From an uncultured Oscillospiraceae bacterium (GTDB lineage Bacteria; Bacillota; Clostridia; Oscillospirales; Acutalibacteraceae): a stretch of DNA of 6,995 bases. Numbering within the stretch: position 1 is the stretch's first letter; every line of letters starts with the position of its first letter. The DNA is taken from contig CAUDRD010000079.1 of the NCBI GenBank assembly GCA_958451705.1, forward strand, positions 1 to 6,995, in the 5' to 3' direction. The notes beneath the pieces were generated by a model. The model saw nothing but the letters and a program-made list of their open reading frames with translations, ran no database searches and was not told the DNA's origin. Shown piece after piece: positions 1 through 6,833 of the stretch. Both the position numbers and the translations under genes were made by a program.

Positions 1-140
1 CCGTTGAGGGTGTTGAGTGCAAAGAGGACAGAATATACAGCGTTCAGTACCACCCGGAAAGTGCGCCGGGACCTCAGGACAGTGCGTATCTGTTTGACCG
101 CTTTATAAACATGATGAAGGAGGCGAAAGAGAATGCCTAA
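1..140 (+). CDS. carA: Carbamoyl-phosphate synthase small subunit, C-terminal end (partial)
   Basis: Only the last 45 codons are present (reading frame starts at base 3, stop TAA at 138-140); the 5' part lies outside the window. The visible protein contains QYHPES, the conserved block that carries the His and Glu of the Cys-His-Glu triad of class I glutamine amidotransferases (His codon 51-53, Glu codon 57-59). It is followed by a short helical tail (YLFDRFINMM), as at the end of CarA proteins. The family hydrolyses glutamine and passes ammonia through a tunnel to the large subunit. The gene directly abuts and overlaps carB by 8 bp, which fixes it as carA rather than another amidotransferase such as guaA, trpG or pabA. 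The catalytic Cys is not visible here. Confidence 0.93.
   Translation, partial: VEGVECKEDRIYSVQYHPESAPGPQDSAYLFDRFINMMKEAKENA
117..123 (+). promoter_or_regulatory. Ribosome binding site of carB inside the carA 3' end
   Basis: A full-strength AAGGAGG lies 9 nt before the carB ATG at 133, entirely within carA codons. Together with the 8-bp carA/carB overlap this supports the chosen start and suggests translational coupling, giving near-equal synthesis of the two subunits. Confidence 0.85.
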
Positions 141-3100
141 AAGAACCGACCTTAAAAAGATACTTGTTATAGGTTCAGGACCTATTGTTATAGGACAGGC
201 TGCTGAGTTTGACTATGCAGGTACTCAGGCTTGTCTTGCCCTTAAAGAAGAGGGATACGAGGTTGTTTTGTGCAACTCTAACCCCGCCACCATTATGACG
301 GATACCTCCATTGCTGATAAGGTATATATGGAGCCCCTTACTCTCGAATACGTTGCGAGAATACTCCGCTATGAGCGACCCGATGCAATTGTCCCCGGCA
401 TAGGCGGACAGACGGGACTTAACCTTGCCGTTCAGCTTGAAAAGAAGGGCGTTTTAAAAGAGTGCGGCGTTGAGCTTCTTGGCACCGATGTAAACAGTAT
501 TGAACAGGCTGAGGACAGAGAGCTTTTCAAGGAGCTTTGTGAAAGCCTCGGTGAACCGGTGCTTCCCTCAATGATAGCAAACTCCATGGAAGAGGGACTT
601 GAAGCTGCCGAAAAAATAGGTTATCCCGTTGTGCTCCGTCCTGCCTTTACTTTAGGCGGAACAGGCGGCGGCTTTGCCGATAATGAAGAAGAGTTCAGAA
701 CTGTCATGAAAAATGCTCTTTCACTTTCTCCCGTTCATCAGGTGCTTGTTGAAAAGAGCATAAAGGGCTTTAAAGAAATAGAATACGAAGTAATGCGTGA
801 CGCAAACGACACAGCTATTACAATCTGTAATATGGAAAACGTTGACCCGGTAGGTATTCACACCGGCGACTCAATAGTTGTCTGCCCCTCTCAGACTCTT
901 ACAAACAAAGAGTACCATATGCTTCGTGACAGCGCTCTTAAAATAATCAGAGCCCTTAAAATTCAGGGCGGATGCAACGTTCAGTTTGCCCTTGACCCCA
1001 ATTCCTTCCAGTATTATCTTATCGAGGTAAACCCCCGTGTTTCCCGTTCATCGGCTCTTGCTTCAAAGGCCAGCGGATACCCAATTGCCCGTGTTTCCGC
1101 AAAAATCAGCGTGGGCATGACTCTTGACGAAATTCAGCTTGCAAACACTCCCGCTTCCTTCGAGCCAACCCTCGACTATGTGGTTACAAAAATGCCCCGT
1201 TTCCCCTTCGATAAATTTACCGATGCCAACAACAGCCTGGGAACTCAGATGAAGGCTACCGGCGAAATAATGAGCGTTGGCAGAACAATAGAAGAGAGTC
1301 TTTTAAAGGGAATACGCTCTCTCGAAATCGGCGTTTACCACCTTTACATGGCAAAGTTCGATTCATATACTGCCGATGAGCTTTTAGAGTACATTAAGCT
1401 CGGCACCGACGACCGTATATATGCAATTGCACAGCTTCTTCGTCTGGGAATAAAGGAAGAGGAAATTGCAAAAGCTACAAAAATAGATATGCTTTTCCTT
1501 AAAAAGCTTAAAAACATAACCGACGAAGAGGAAAAGATAAAGAAAGCTCCCTCAGATGAATCTGTCCTTTACGAAGCAAAGAGAATGGGCTTCTCCGATA
1601 AAGAGATAGCTTATCTTTGGAATATGAAAGAAACCGATATTTTTGCTTTCAGAAAAGAAAAGGGTATTTTCCCGGTCTACAAGATGATAGATACCTGCGC
1701 TTCCGAGTTTGAAAGCTATATTCCTTATTTCTATTCAACTTATGAAGAGGAAAACGAGTCCATTGTTTCCGAAAAGAAAAAGGTTGTTGTTTTAGGTTCA
1801 GGTCCTATCAGAATCGGTCAGGGCGTTGAGTTCGACTATTCAACCGTTCACGCCGTTAAGACCATTAAAAACGCAGGCTATGAGGCCATAATCATCAACA
1901 ATAACCCCGAAACGGTTTCAACAGACTACACAACCTCCGATAAGCTCTATTTTGAGCCTCTTTGCACAGAGGACGTTATGAATATTATCGCCCTCGAAAA
2001 TCCCGTGGGAGTTATAGCATCCTTGGGCGGTCAGACAGCCGTTAACCTTGCGCAGCCCCTTATGGAGCGTGGGGTAAAGATTATAGGCACCGACTGTGAC
2101 GCAATCGAAAAGGCTGAAAACAGAGACGCTTTCGAAAAGCTTCTCCTTGAGCTTAATATACCTCAGCCAAAGGGACAGGCTGTTACCAATATTGAGGACG
2201 GCGTAAACGCAGCCAAGAGAATCGGATTCCCGGTCCTTGTAAGACCCAGCTTCGTTTTAGGCGGACGTGCAATGCAGATAGTTGCAAGTGAAAATCAGCT
2301 TCGCCACTACCTTAAAACTGCCGTTGAAATCGACGTAGATAAACCTGTTCTTGTTGATAAATATATAATGGGTAAAGAGGTCGAGGTTGACGCAATCTGC
2401 GACGGAAAGGACGTTTTCGTTCCCGGAATTATGGAGCTTGTTGAGCGTACCGGCGTTCACTCCGGCGACTCCATAAGTGTTTATCCGTCTTTCAGCATCT
2501 CTCAGAAGGTTAAGGATACAATTCTTGACTATACTAAGAAGCTTGGCCTCGGAATAGGCATTGTAGGTCTTTACAATATACAGTTTATCGTTGATAAAAA
2601 CGAGGATGTATATATTATTGAGGTTAACCCACGTTCTTCCAGAACGGTTCCCTTCCTTTCAAAGGCAACGGGCTACTCCCTTGCGGATATTGCAACTCTC
2701 GTAATACTTGGCCATAGCCTTAAGGAGCAGGGCTTTACACAGCTTTATCCTGCCGAAAAGAAGAGATGGTATGTAAAGGCACCGGCATTTTCTTTCTCAA
2801 AGCTCAGCGGCCTTGACGCATACCTTTCACCGGAAATGAAGTCAACAGGTGAAGCAATAGGCTACGATAACAAGCTTACCCGTGCCCTTTATAAAGCCCT
2901 TCAGGCTTCGGGAGTAAAGATCCAGAACTACGGAACCGTATTTGCCACAATAGCCGATGACGATAAGGAAGAGGCGCTTCCTCTTATCAGACGTTTCTAT
3001 AACCTCGGCTTTAATATTGAGGCTACCGAAGGAACAGCCAATTTCTTAAAGGAACACGGCATAAAAACAAGAATCAAAAAGAAAATCAGCGAAGGCTCAA

Positions 3101-3312
3101 CGGATATTCTCGATTCTATCCGTCAGGGATATGTAACTTACGTTATAAATACCCGAGATGTGCTTTCGGAAAACAAAATTACCGACGGCGGAGCAATTCG
3201 CAGCTGTGCCGTTCAGAATAACGTAACAGTCTTTACGGCTCTTGATACCGTAAGGGTACTTTTGGAAGTTCTGGAGGAAATCACTCTGGGAATTTCCACA
3301 ATTGATGCATAA
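133..3312 (+). CDS. carB: Carbamoyl-phosphate synthase large subunit
   Basis: The ATP-dependent synthase subunit makes carbamoyl phosphate from bicarbonate, ammonia (from CarA) and two ATP in the cytoplasm, feeding pyrimidine and arginine synthesis. The protein is 1059 aa against about 1073 in E. coli, so it is full length. It shows the classic internal duplication. The carboxyphosphate half is about residues 1-400 (GSGPIVIGQA at 14-23, Arg129, Arg169, Glu215, IEVNPR at 297-302). An oligomerisation region follows (about 400-545). The carbamoyl-phosphate half is about 548-930 (GSGPIRIGQG at 555-564, IEVNPR at 829-834). A C-terminal MGS-like allosteric domain (about 934-1059) contains ATEGTA. 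The start MPKRTD is canonical for the family and has a strong RBS. Residues matching the E. coli ornithine site look kept (Glu771, Asp779, Glu901, Thr1035). In the nucleotide pocket one expected Thr appears to be Arg1008. It is the second gene of the operon; dapF follows after 17 bp. Confidence 0.98.
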   Translation: MPKRTDLKKILVIGSGPIVIGQAAEFDYAGTQACLALKEEGYEVVLCNSNPATIMTDTSIADKVYMEPLTLEYVARILRYERPDAIVPGIGGQTGLNLAVQLEKKGVLKECGVELLGTDVNSIEQAEDRELFKELCESLGEPVLPSMIANSMEEGLEAAEKIGYPVVLRPAFTLGGTGGGFADNEEEFRTVMKNALSLSPVHQVLVEKSIKGFKEIEYEVMRDANDTAITICNMENVDPVGIHTGDSIVVCPSQTLTNKEYHMLRDSALKIIRALKIQGGCNVQFALDPNSFQYYLIEVNPRVSRSSALASKASGYPIARVSAKISVGMTLDEIQLANTPASFEPTLDYVVTKMPRFPFDKFTDANNSLGTQMKATGEIMSVGRTIEESLLKGIRSLEIGVYHLYMAKFDSYTADELLEYIKLGTDDRIYAIAQLLRLGIKEEEIAKATKIDMLFLKKLKNITDEEEKIKKAPSDESVLYEAKRMGFSDKEIAYLWNMKETDIFAFRKEKGIFPVYKMIDTCASEFESYIPYFYSTYEEENESIVSEKKKVVVLGSGPIRIGQGVEFDYSTVHAVKTIKNAGYEAIIINNNPETVSTDYTTSDKLYFEPLCTEDVMNIIALENPVGVIASLGGQTAVNLAQPLMERGVKIIGTDCDAIEKAENRDAFEKLLLELNIPQPKGQAVTNIEDGVNAAKRIGFPVLVRPSFVLGGRAMQIVASENQLRHYLKTAVEIDVDKPVLVDKYIMGKEVEVDAICDGKDVFVPGIMELVERTGVHSGDSISVYPSFSISQKVKDTILDYTKKLGLGIGIVGLYNIQFIVDKNEDVYIIEVNPRSSRTVPFLSKATGYSLADIATLVILGHSLKEQGFTQLYPAEKKRWYVKAPAFSFSKLSGLDAYLSPEMKSTGEAIGYDNKLTRALYKALQASGVKIQNYGTVFATIADDDKEEALPLIRRFYNLGFNIEATEGTANFLKEHGIKTRIKKKISEGSTDILDSIRQGYVTYVINTRDVLSENKITDGGAIRSCAVQNNVTVFTALDTVRVLLEVLEEITLGISTIDA

Positions 3313-3316
3313 AAAT

Positions 3317-3322
3317 AGGGGG
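3317..3322 (+). promoter_or_regulatory. Ribosome binding site of dapF
   Basis: The purine run AGGGGG lies 7 nt before the ATG at 3330, in the 17-bp gap after carB. An ATG at 3323 is out of frame and too close to this site, so 3330 is the start. The gap has no room for a separate promoter or terminator, so dapF is probably read through from carB. Confidence 0.7.
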
Positions 3323-3329
3323 ATGAAAA

Positions 3330-4118
3330 ATGCGCTTTACAAAAATGCAGGGACTGGGAAACGACTATTTATATATTTACGGCGAGCCTAAAAACCCTGA
3401 GGAACTTTCAATAAAGCTCTCAGACCGTCATTTTGGAGCAGGTTCAGACGGAATTATTTTAATTCTGCCTTCCGAAATTGCAGATTTTAAAATGCGCATT
3501 TTCAATGCGGACGGCAGCGAAGCCAAAATGTGCGGCAACGGTATACGCTGTGTGGGAAAATATGTTTATGATAAAGGTTACACCGATAAAACCAATTTAA
3601 AAATTGAAACCTTGTCAGGTATCCGTACATTGGAGCTTTTTACGGAAAACGGAAAGGTAAAAAAAGCCTCTGTAGATATGGGTAAAGTGGAGGTCAGTCC
3701 AGAACTTATCTTAGATGTAAACGGCGAAGCGGTTACCTGCACTCCCGTCTCCGTGGGCAATCCCCATGCGGTAATTTTTGTTGAGGATATCGAAAAAGCT
3801 CCTCTTACCACATTGGGACCGGTTATAGAGCACCACGAGGCTTTCCCCGGCGGAGTCAACGTAGAATTTGTCCAAGTTCTCAGCAAAAACACTCTGCGTA
3901 TGCGTGTTTGGGAGAGAGGCAGCGGCGTAACTATGGCCTGCGGAACCGGAGCCTGTGCCAGTGCAGCGGCGGCAGTAAGCAAGAGTTTCTGCCCCGAAGA
4001 GGAAAAAATATCCGTTATTCTTGACGGAGGAACTTTGGAAATTGAAGTTCAAAAGGACGGCACGGTTATTATGACAGGTCCCGCTGAAACAGTTTATGAA
4101 GGAGAGGTAAATGTATGA
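3330..4118 (+). CDS. dapF: Diaminopimelate epimerase
   Basis: This PLP-independent cytoplasmic racemase interconverts LL- and meso-diaminopimelate, the last step before meso-DAP is used for peptidoglycan or decarboxylated to lysine. The 262-aa protein is close to the usual 270-280 aa. It begins with the family signature MQGLGNDY (residues 6-13). Both catalytic cysteines are present: Cys68 in MCGNGIRC and Cys204 in ACGTGACA. His146 in GNPHAV and Glu195 in WERGSG match the other active-site positions known from E. coli and Haemophilus enzymes. The two half-domains each carry one cysteine, as expected from the pseudo-twofold fold. The commonly seen ERGxGET reads ERGSGVT here, so the second Glu is Val200; the catalytic Glu of ERG is intact. 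The gene overlaps dapL by 4 bp, whose product supplies its substrate. Confidence 0.97.
   Translation: MRFTKMQGLGNDYLYIYGEPKNPEELSIKLSDRHFGAGSDGIILILPSEIADFKMRIFNADGSEAKMCGNGIRCVGKYVYDKGYTDKTNLKIETLSGIRTLELFTENGKVKKASVDMGKVEVSPELILDVNGEAVTCTPVSVGNPHAVIFVEDIEKAPLTTLGPVIEHHEAFPGGVNVEFVQVLSKNTLRMRVWERGSGVTMACGTGACASAAAAVSKSFCPEEEKISVILDGGTLEIEVQKDGTVIMTGPAETVYEGEVNV
4099..4104 (+). promoter_or_regulatory. Ribosome binding site of dapL within the dapF 3' end
   Basis: AAGGAG lies 10 nt before the ATG at 4115 and inside dapF codons. The dapF stop and dapL start overlap as ATGA (4115-4118), the usual signature of stop-start translational coupling. A nearby ATG at 4111 is in another frame and is not the start. 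Confidence 0.8.
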
Positions 4119-5299
4119 CAGTTCCAAAGAAAAGCTACGGTGATTTGCAGGATTCATACCTGTTTTATAACATTGCTCAAAAGACAAAGGCATACCTTGA
4201 AAAGAATCCCGATAAAAAGCTGTACCGCATGGGAATAGGAGACGTTTCTCTTCCCCTTTGCGACGCAGTTATCGAGGCGCTTCATTCTGCCGTTGATGAC
4301 CAGTCAAAGGCTGACTCCTTTCACGGCTATATGCCCGAGTGCGGAGCCGAGTTTTTAAGAGAGGCCATTGCCGCTTATTACGGCAAAAAAGGCGTAAAGC
4401 TTGATGCAGACGAGGTGTTTGTTTCAAGCGGCGCCAGCGACGAGCTGGGTGATATACTTGATCTGTTTGACCAGAGCAACACCGCTTTGGTAATAGAGCC
4501 TGCATATCCCGCTTATGTGGATGCCAACGTAATGGCGGGAAGAAAGATAATTCACCTTGCTTCCGGCAGGGAAAACGGCTTTTTGCCTCTTCCCGACGAT
4601 GATACAAAGGCAGATATAATTTACCTTTGTTCTCCCAATAACCCGACGGGAGCTGTATTTAACCGTGAGAAGCTTCAGAAGTGGGTAGATTTTGCAAACA
4701 AGAACGGTTCAATTATTCTCTTTGACGCTGCATATGAAGCCTTTATCGAAGAGGAGGAGCTTCCTCACAGCATCTTTGAGCTTGAAGGGGCAAGAACCTG
4801 TGCAATCGAAATCTGCTCTCTGTCAAAGACAGCTGGCTTTACAGGCACACGCTGCGGATATACGGTTATACCTAAGGACCTTGAGCGGGGCGGAATGAAC
4901 TTTAACAGCATGTGGGTGAGAAACCGCACCACAAAGACAAACGGCGTTTCCTATATTATCCAAAAGGGAGCGGCGGCAGTATTTACCGACGAGGGCATGA
5001 AGCAGATTCATGAAAACATTAAGGTCTACAAAAACAACGGAAAATGTCTCATGGAAGCTCTCGATAAATTAGGCATCTGGTACTGCGGCGGCAAAAACGC
5101 CCCCTATATTTGGCTTAAATGTCCCAAGGGCATGGACAGCTGGCAGTTCTTTGACTATCTGCTAAATGAAATTCAGGTGGTCGGAACTCCCGGCGAAGGC
5201 TTCGGAGCCTGCGGAGAGGGATATTTCCGTTTCTCAACCTTCGGCAGTCCCGAGGATACCAAGGAAGCCGCAAAACGCCTTGTTGAGCTTTTAGGCTAA
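4115..5299 (+). CDS. dapL: LL-diaminopimelate aminotransferase
   Basis: This is a PLP-dependent fold-type I aminotransferase. In the DapL family the enzyme uses glutamate as amino donor to turn L-tetrahydrodipicolinate into LL-diaminopimelate in one step, bypassing the succinylase or acetylase routes. The protein is 394 aa, near the family's usual 400-410. The Schiff-base lysine is Lys238 in SLSKTAGFTGTRCGY, a block typical of DapL. Other visible aminotransferase residues are SPNNPTG (173-179), Asp204 and Tyr207 in FDAAY for the PLP ring, and Arg372 in GYFRFSTFG for the substrate carboxylate. The GFTGTRCGYTVIPK stretch and the GEGFGACGEGYFRFS C-terminus favour DapL over generic aspartate or aromatic aminotransferases. 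The partnership with dapF, overlapping by 4 bp, strongly supports the substrate. It is the last gene of the operon; a terminator hairpin begins 30 bp after its stop. Confidence 0.95.
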   Translation: MTVPKKSYGDLQDSYLFYNIAQKTKAYLEKNPDKKLYRMGIGDVSLPLCDAVIEALHSAVDDQSKADSFHGYMPECGAEFLREAIAAYYGKKGVKLDADEVFVSSGASDELGDILDLFDQSNTALVIEPAYPAYVDANVMAGRKIIHLASGRENGFLPLPDDDTKADIIYLCSPNNPTGAVFNREKLQKWVDFANKNGSIILFDAAYEAFIEEEELPHSIFELEGARTCAIEICSLSKTAGFTGTRCGYTVIPKDLERGGMNFNSMWVRNRTTKTNGVSYIIQKGAAAVFTDEGMKQIHENIKVYKNNGKCLMEALDKLGIWYCGGKNAPYIWLKCPKGMDSWQFFDYLLNEIQVVGTPGEGFGACGEGYFRFSTFGSPEDTKEAAKRLVELLG

Positions 5300-5319
5300 T
5301 TTAAAATAAAATCTGTTTT

Positions 5320-5368
5320 GTTCAAAATAAAAATCACCGGACTTTGCCTTTGCATATCCGGTGATTTT
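5320..5368 (-). terminator. Same hairpin read as terminator for the MATE transcript
   Basis: Read on the minus strand, the same 12-bp stem is followed by a T-rich stretch (TTTTTATTTTG, from about 5333 down to 5323), so it can also end transcription coming from the opposing MATE gene about 107 bp upstream. No better minus-strand hairpin was seen between it and the MATE stop. The dual role is inferred from symmetry of the flanks. Confidence 0.65.
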
Positions 5369-5390
5369 CTTATATCTTTTTATACTTTTT
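5330..5390 (+). terminator. Intrinsic terminator of the car-dap operon
   Basis: A perfect 12-bp inverted repeat, AAAATCACCGGA (5330-5341) and TCCGGTGATTTT (5357-5368), encloses a 15-nt loop. On the plus strand it is followed by a T-rich tail with TTTTT runs at about 5376-5390. It starts 30 bp after the dapL stop and closes the operon. The rest of the gap to 5474 shows no gene or clear element. Confidence 0.88.
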
Positions 5391-5474
5391 CTGCTGCCGA
5401 TTTACAGCTGAGCAGGGTGTGTAGTCTGCGATTAAACCAGGTTAAAATCTATTCAGAAAGGGAAAAGTTCGATT

Positions 5475-6806
5475 TTAAGCATATTTATATTTTTTGCGTT
5501 TTGCAATAAAGAAAATAATGCTTACAATTAAAGCTAAAAGTTCCGCCGCAACAATGGCTAACCAAATTCCGTCAATGCCTAAAAGCACGGGAAGTACAAG
5601 TATTGCTATAAGCTGAAATACAAGGGTACGCATGAAAGCAATTGCCGCAGACACAGCGCCGTTATTTAGGGCCGTAAAGAAAGCAGAACTGAACACGTTA
5701 AATCCGCTTATTAAAAAGGAAATTGCATATACTCTGAATCCGTGAGCGGTAAGCTCAAAAAGCTCCGCATCATATCCTACGAACCAGCTGGCAAGAGGAG
5801 AGGCCAAAAGCTGAGAAAAAGCGACCATTAAAAATCCGAAAAATCCTGTCACGAGAAGACTTTTGCGGAATAGGTTTTTAAGCTCGTCGGTGTTAGCGGC
5901 TCCGTAATTAAAGCTTACTACCGGTGCGCTGCCGATAGCGTAGCCGAAGTATACGGCGGAGAAAATGAAGTTTACATACATAATTACGCCGTAAGCGGCA
6001 ACACCGTTTTCCCCGGCAAATTTCATAAGCTGAAAATTGTAGAGAATATTTACCAGTGAAGCCGAAAGGTTTGTCATAAGCTCGGAGGAGCCGTTAGCGC
6101 AGACTTTAATCAGCACTCGCATATTGAGCTTTGCCTTTGTAAGGCGGAGAAGGCTGTTATTTTTTCTCGCAAAATATATAATTGGCACAAGGGCGCCTAC
6201 AATCTGGCTGATGACCGTTGCCGCCGCCGCTCCGGCAATTCCCCATTTAAAAACGGCTACAAAAAGTGCGTCTAAAATAATATTTGTAATTCCTGCTGCA
6301 ACTGTTACAAATAGACCGAGTTTTGGTTTTTCGGCGGCAACCAAAAAGCTTTGGAAAGCGCACTGGAGCATAAAGAAAGTTTGAAAAGAGATTAAAATTC
6401 TTCCGTAAAGCACACAGTCCTCAAGCATTTGACCGGAAGCTCCCAAAAGCTCCGAAAGGGGACGTATAAATATTAAAGCGATAACGGTAAGCAGGGCTCC
6501 TAATGCGATTGTTACATAAATGAGCATTGAAAAGTAGCTGTTTGCTTTGTCTCTTTTGCCTTCTCCGAGCGTCTTGGAAACTACGGCGCTGCCGCCGGTT
6601 CCGATAAGAAAGCCCACTGTGCCCATGCCCATTAATACGGGCATTATAAGGTTTACCGCTGCGAAAGCTGTCTTTCCGGCGAAGTTAGAGACAAAAAGAC
6701 CGTCTACAACGCTGTAAATGGAAGTGAATACCATCATAATAATTGACGGAAATACAAACCTTAATAATTTACCGTATGTGAAATGGTCGGATAACTTAAT
6801 TCTCAT
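5475..6806 (-). CDS. MATE-family multidrug/cation antiporter
   Basis: This inner-membrane secondary transporter family exports drugs or organic cations in exchange for Na+ or H+. The 443-aa protein has the usual MATE length and about twelve hydrophobic segments, roughly at residues 16-38, 52-74, 93-114, 133-155, 165-186, 190-212, 240-260, 272-292, 316-338, 355-378, 388-408 and 414-435, forming two six-helix halves. Family blocks are visible: IYSVVDGLFVSNFAG (30-44) in the first helix and loop, GTGGSAVVSKTLGEG (69-83), and APVVSFNYGA (294-303) after helix 8. The N-terminus (SDHFTYGKLLRFVFPSI) is typical of the large clostridial MATE group. It ends in a basic tail (KRKKYKYA), with no signal peptide. 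AAAGGA at 6813-6818 lies 6 nt before the ATG. A MarR-type gene ends 27 nt upstream on the same strand, so local drug- or metabolite-responsive control is likely. The true substrate cannot be read from sequence. Confidence 0.95.
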   Translation of the reverse strand: MRIKLSDHFTYGKLLRFVFPSIIMMVFTSIYSVVDGLFVSNFAGKTAFAAVNLIMPVLMGMGTVGFLIGTGGSAVVSKTLGEGKRDKANSYFSMLIYVTIALGALLTVIALIFIRPLSELLGASGQMLEDCVLYGRILISFQTFFMLQCAFQSFLVAAEKPKLGLFVTVAAGITNIILDALFVAVFKWGIAGAAAATVISQIVGALVPIIYFARKNNSLLRLTKAKLNMRVLIKVCANGSSELMTNLSASLVNILYNFQLMKFAGENGVAAYGVIMYVNFIFSAVYFGYAIGSAPVVSFNYGAANTDELKNLFRKSLLVTGFFGFLMVAFSQLLASPLASWFVGYDAELFELTAHGFRVYAISFLISGFNVFSSAFFTALNNGAVSAAIAFMRTLVFQLIAILVLPVLLGIDGIWLAIVAAELLALIVSIIFFIAKRKKYKYA

Positions 6807-6812
6807 TGTTTG

Positions 6813-6819
6813 TCCTTTC
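6813..6819 (-). promoter_or_regulatory. Ribosome binding site of the MATE gene
   Basis: GAAAGGA on the minus strand lies 6 nt before the ATG at 6806 and supports that start. A second AAAGGAA sits about 8 nt further upstream in the short gap after the MarR-type gene and is less well placed. Confidence 0.65.
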
Positions 6820-6833
6820 GTTCCTTTAAAATT

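Noticed and set aside
171..1808. Near-identical DNA copies AGGTTCAGGNCCTAT at 171-185 and 1794-1808
   Set aside because: These encode the equivalent GSGPI motifs of the two homologous halves of CarB; the ancient gene duplication explains them, so they are not a mobile or regulatory repeat.
2257..2460. 67-codon minus-strand open frame inside carB
   Set aside because: It is antisense to the conserved second ATP-grasp domain with no RBS or family resemblance.
3578..4193. Two minus-strand open frames opposite dapF (134 and 160 codons)
   Set aside because: Both are antisense to a gene with intact catalytic motifs. They have low-complexity Ser/Thr/Pro-type or cysteine-rich compositions typical of shadow frames and show no start signals.
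4269..5011. Open frames overlapping dapL on both strands (112, 68 and 62 codons)
   Set aside because: They are alternative-frame shadows of dapL: Arg/Leu-rich products without recognisable domains or ribosome binding sites.
5391..5474. Possible short RNA or extra hairpin between the terminator and the MATE stop
   Set aside because: Only weak, interrupted complementarity (such as CTGCT with AGCAG) was found, with no promoter-like boxes or T tract, so nothing can be supported.
5318..5509. 63-codon open frame on the plus strand after dapL
   Set aside because: It runs through the terminator hairpin and into the end of the opposing MATE gene, has no convincing ribosome binding site, and its product (Phe/Cys/Leu-rich) resembles no family I know.
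6124..6384. 86-codon plus-strand open frame opposite the MATE gene
   Set aside because: It is antisense to membrane-segment codons, has a basic and hydrophobic shadow composition and no independent evidence.
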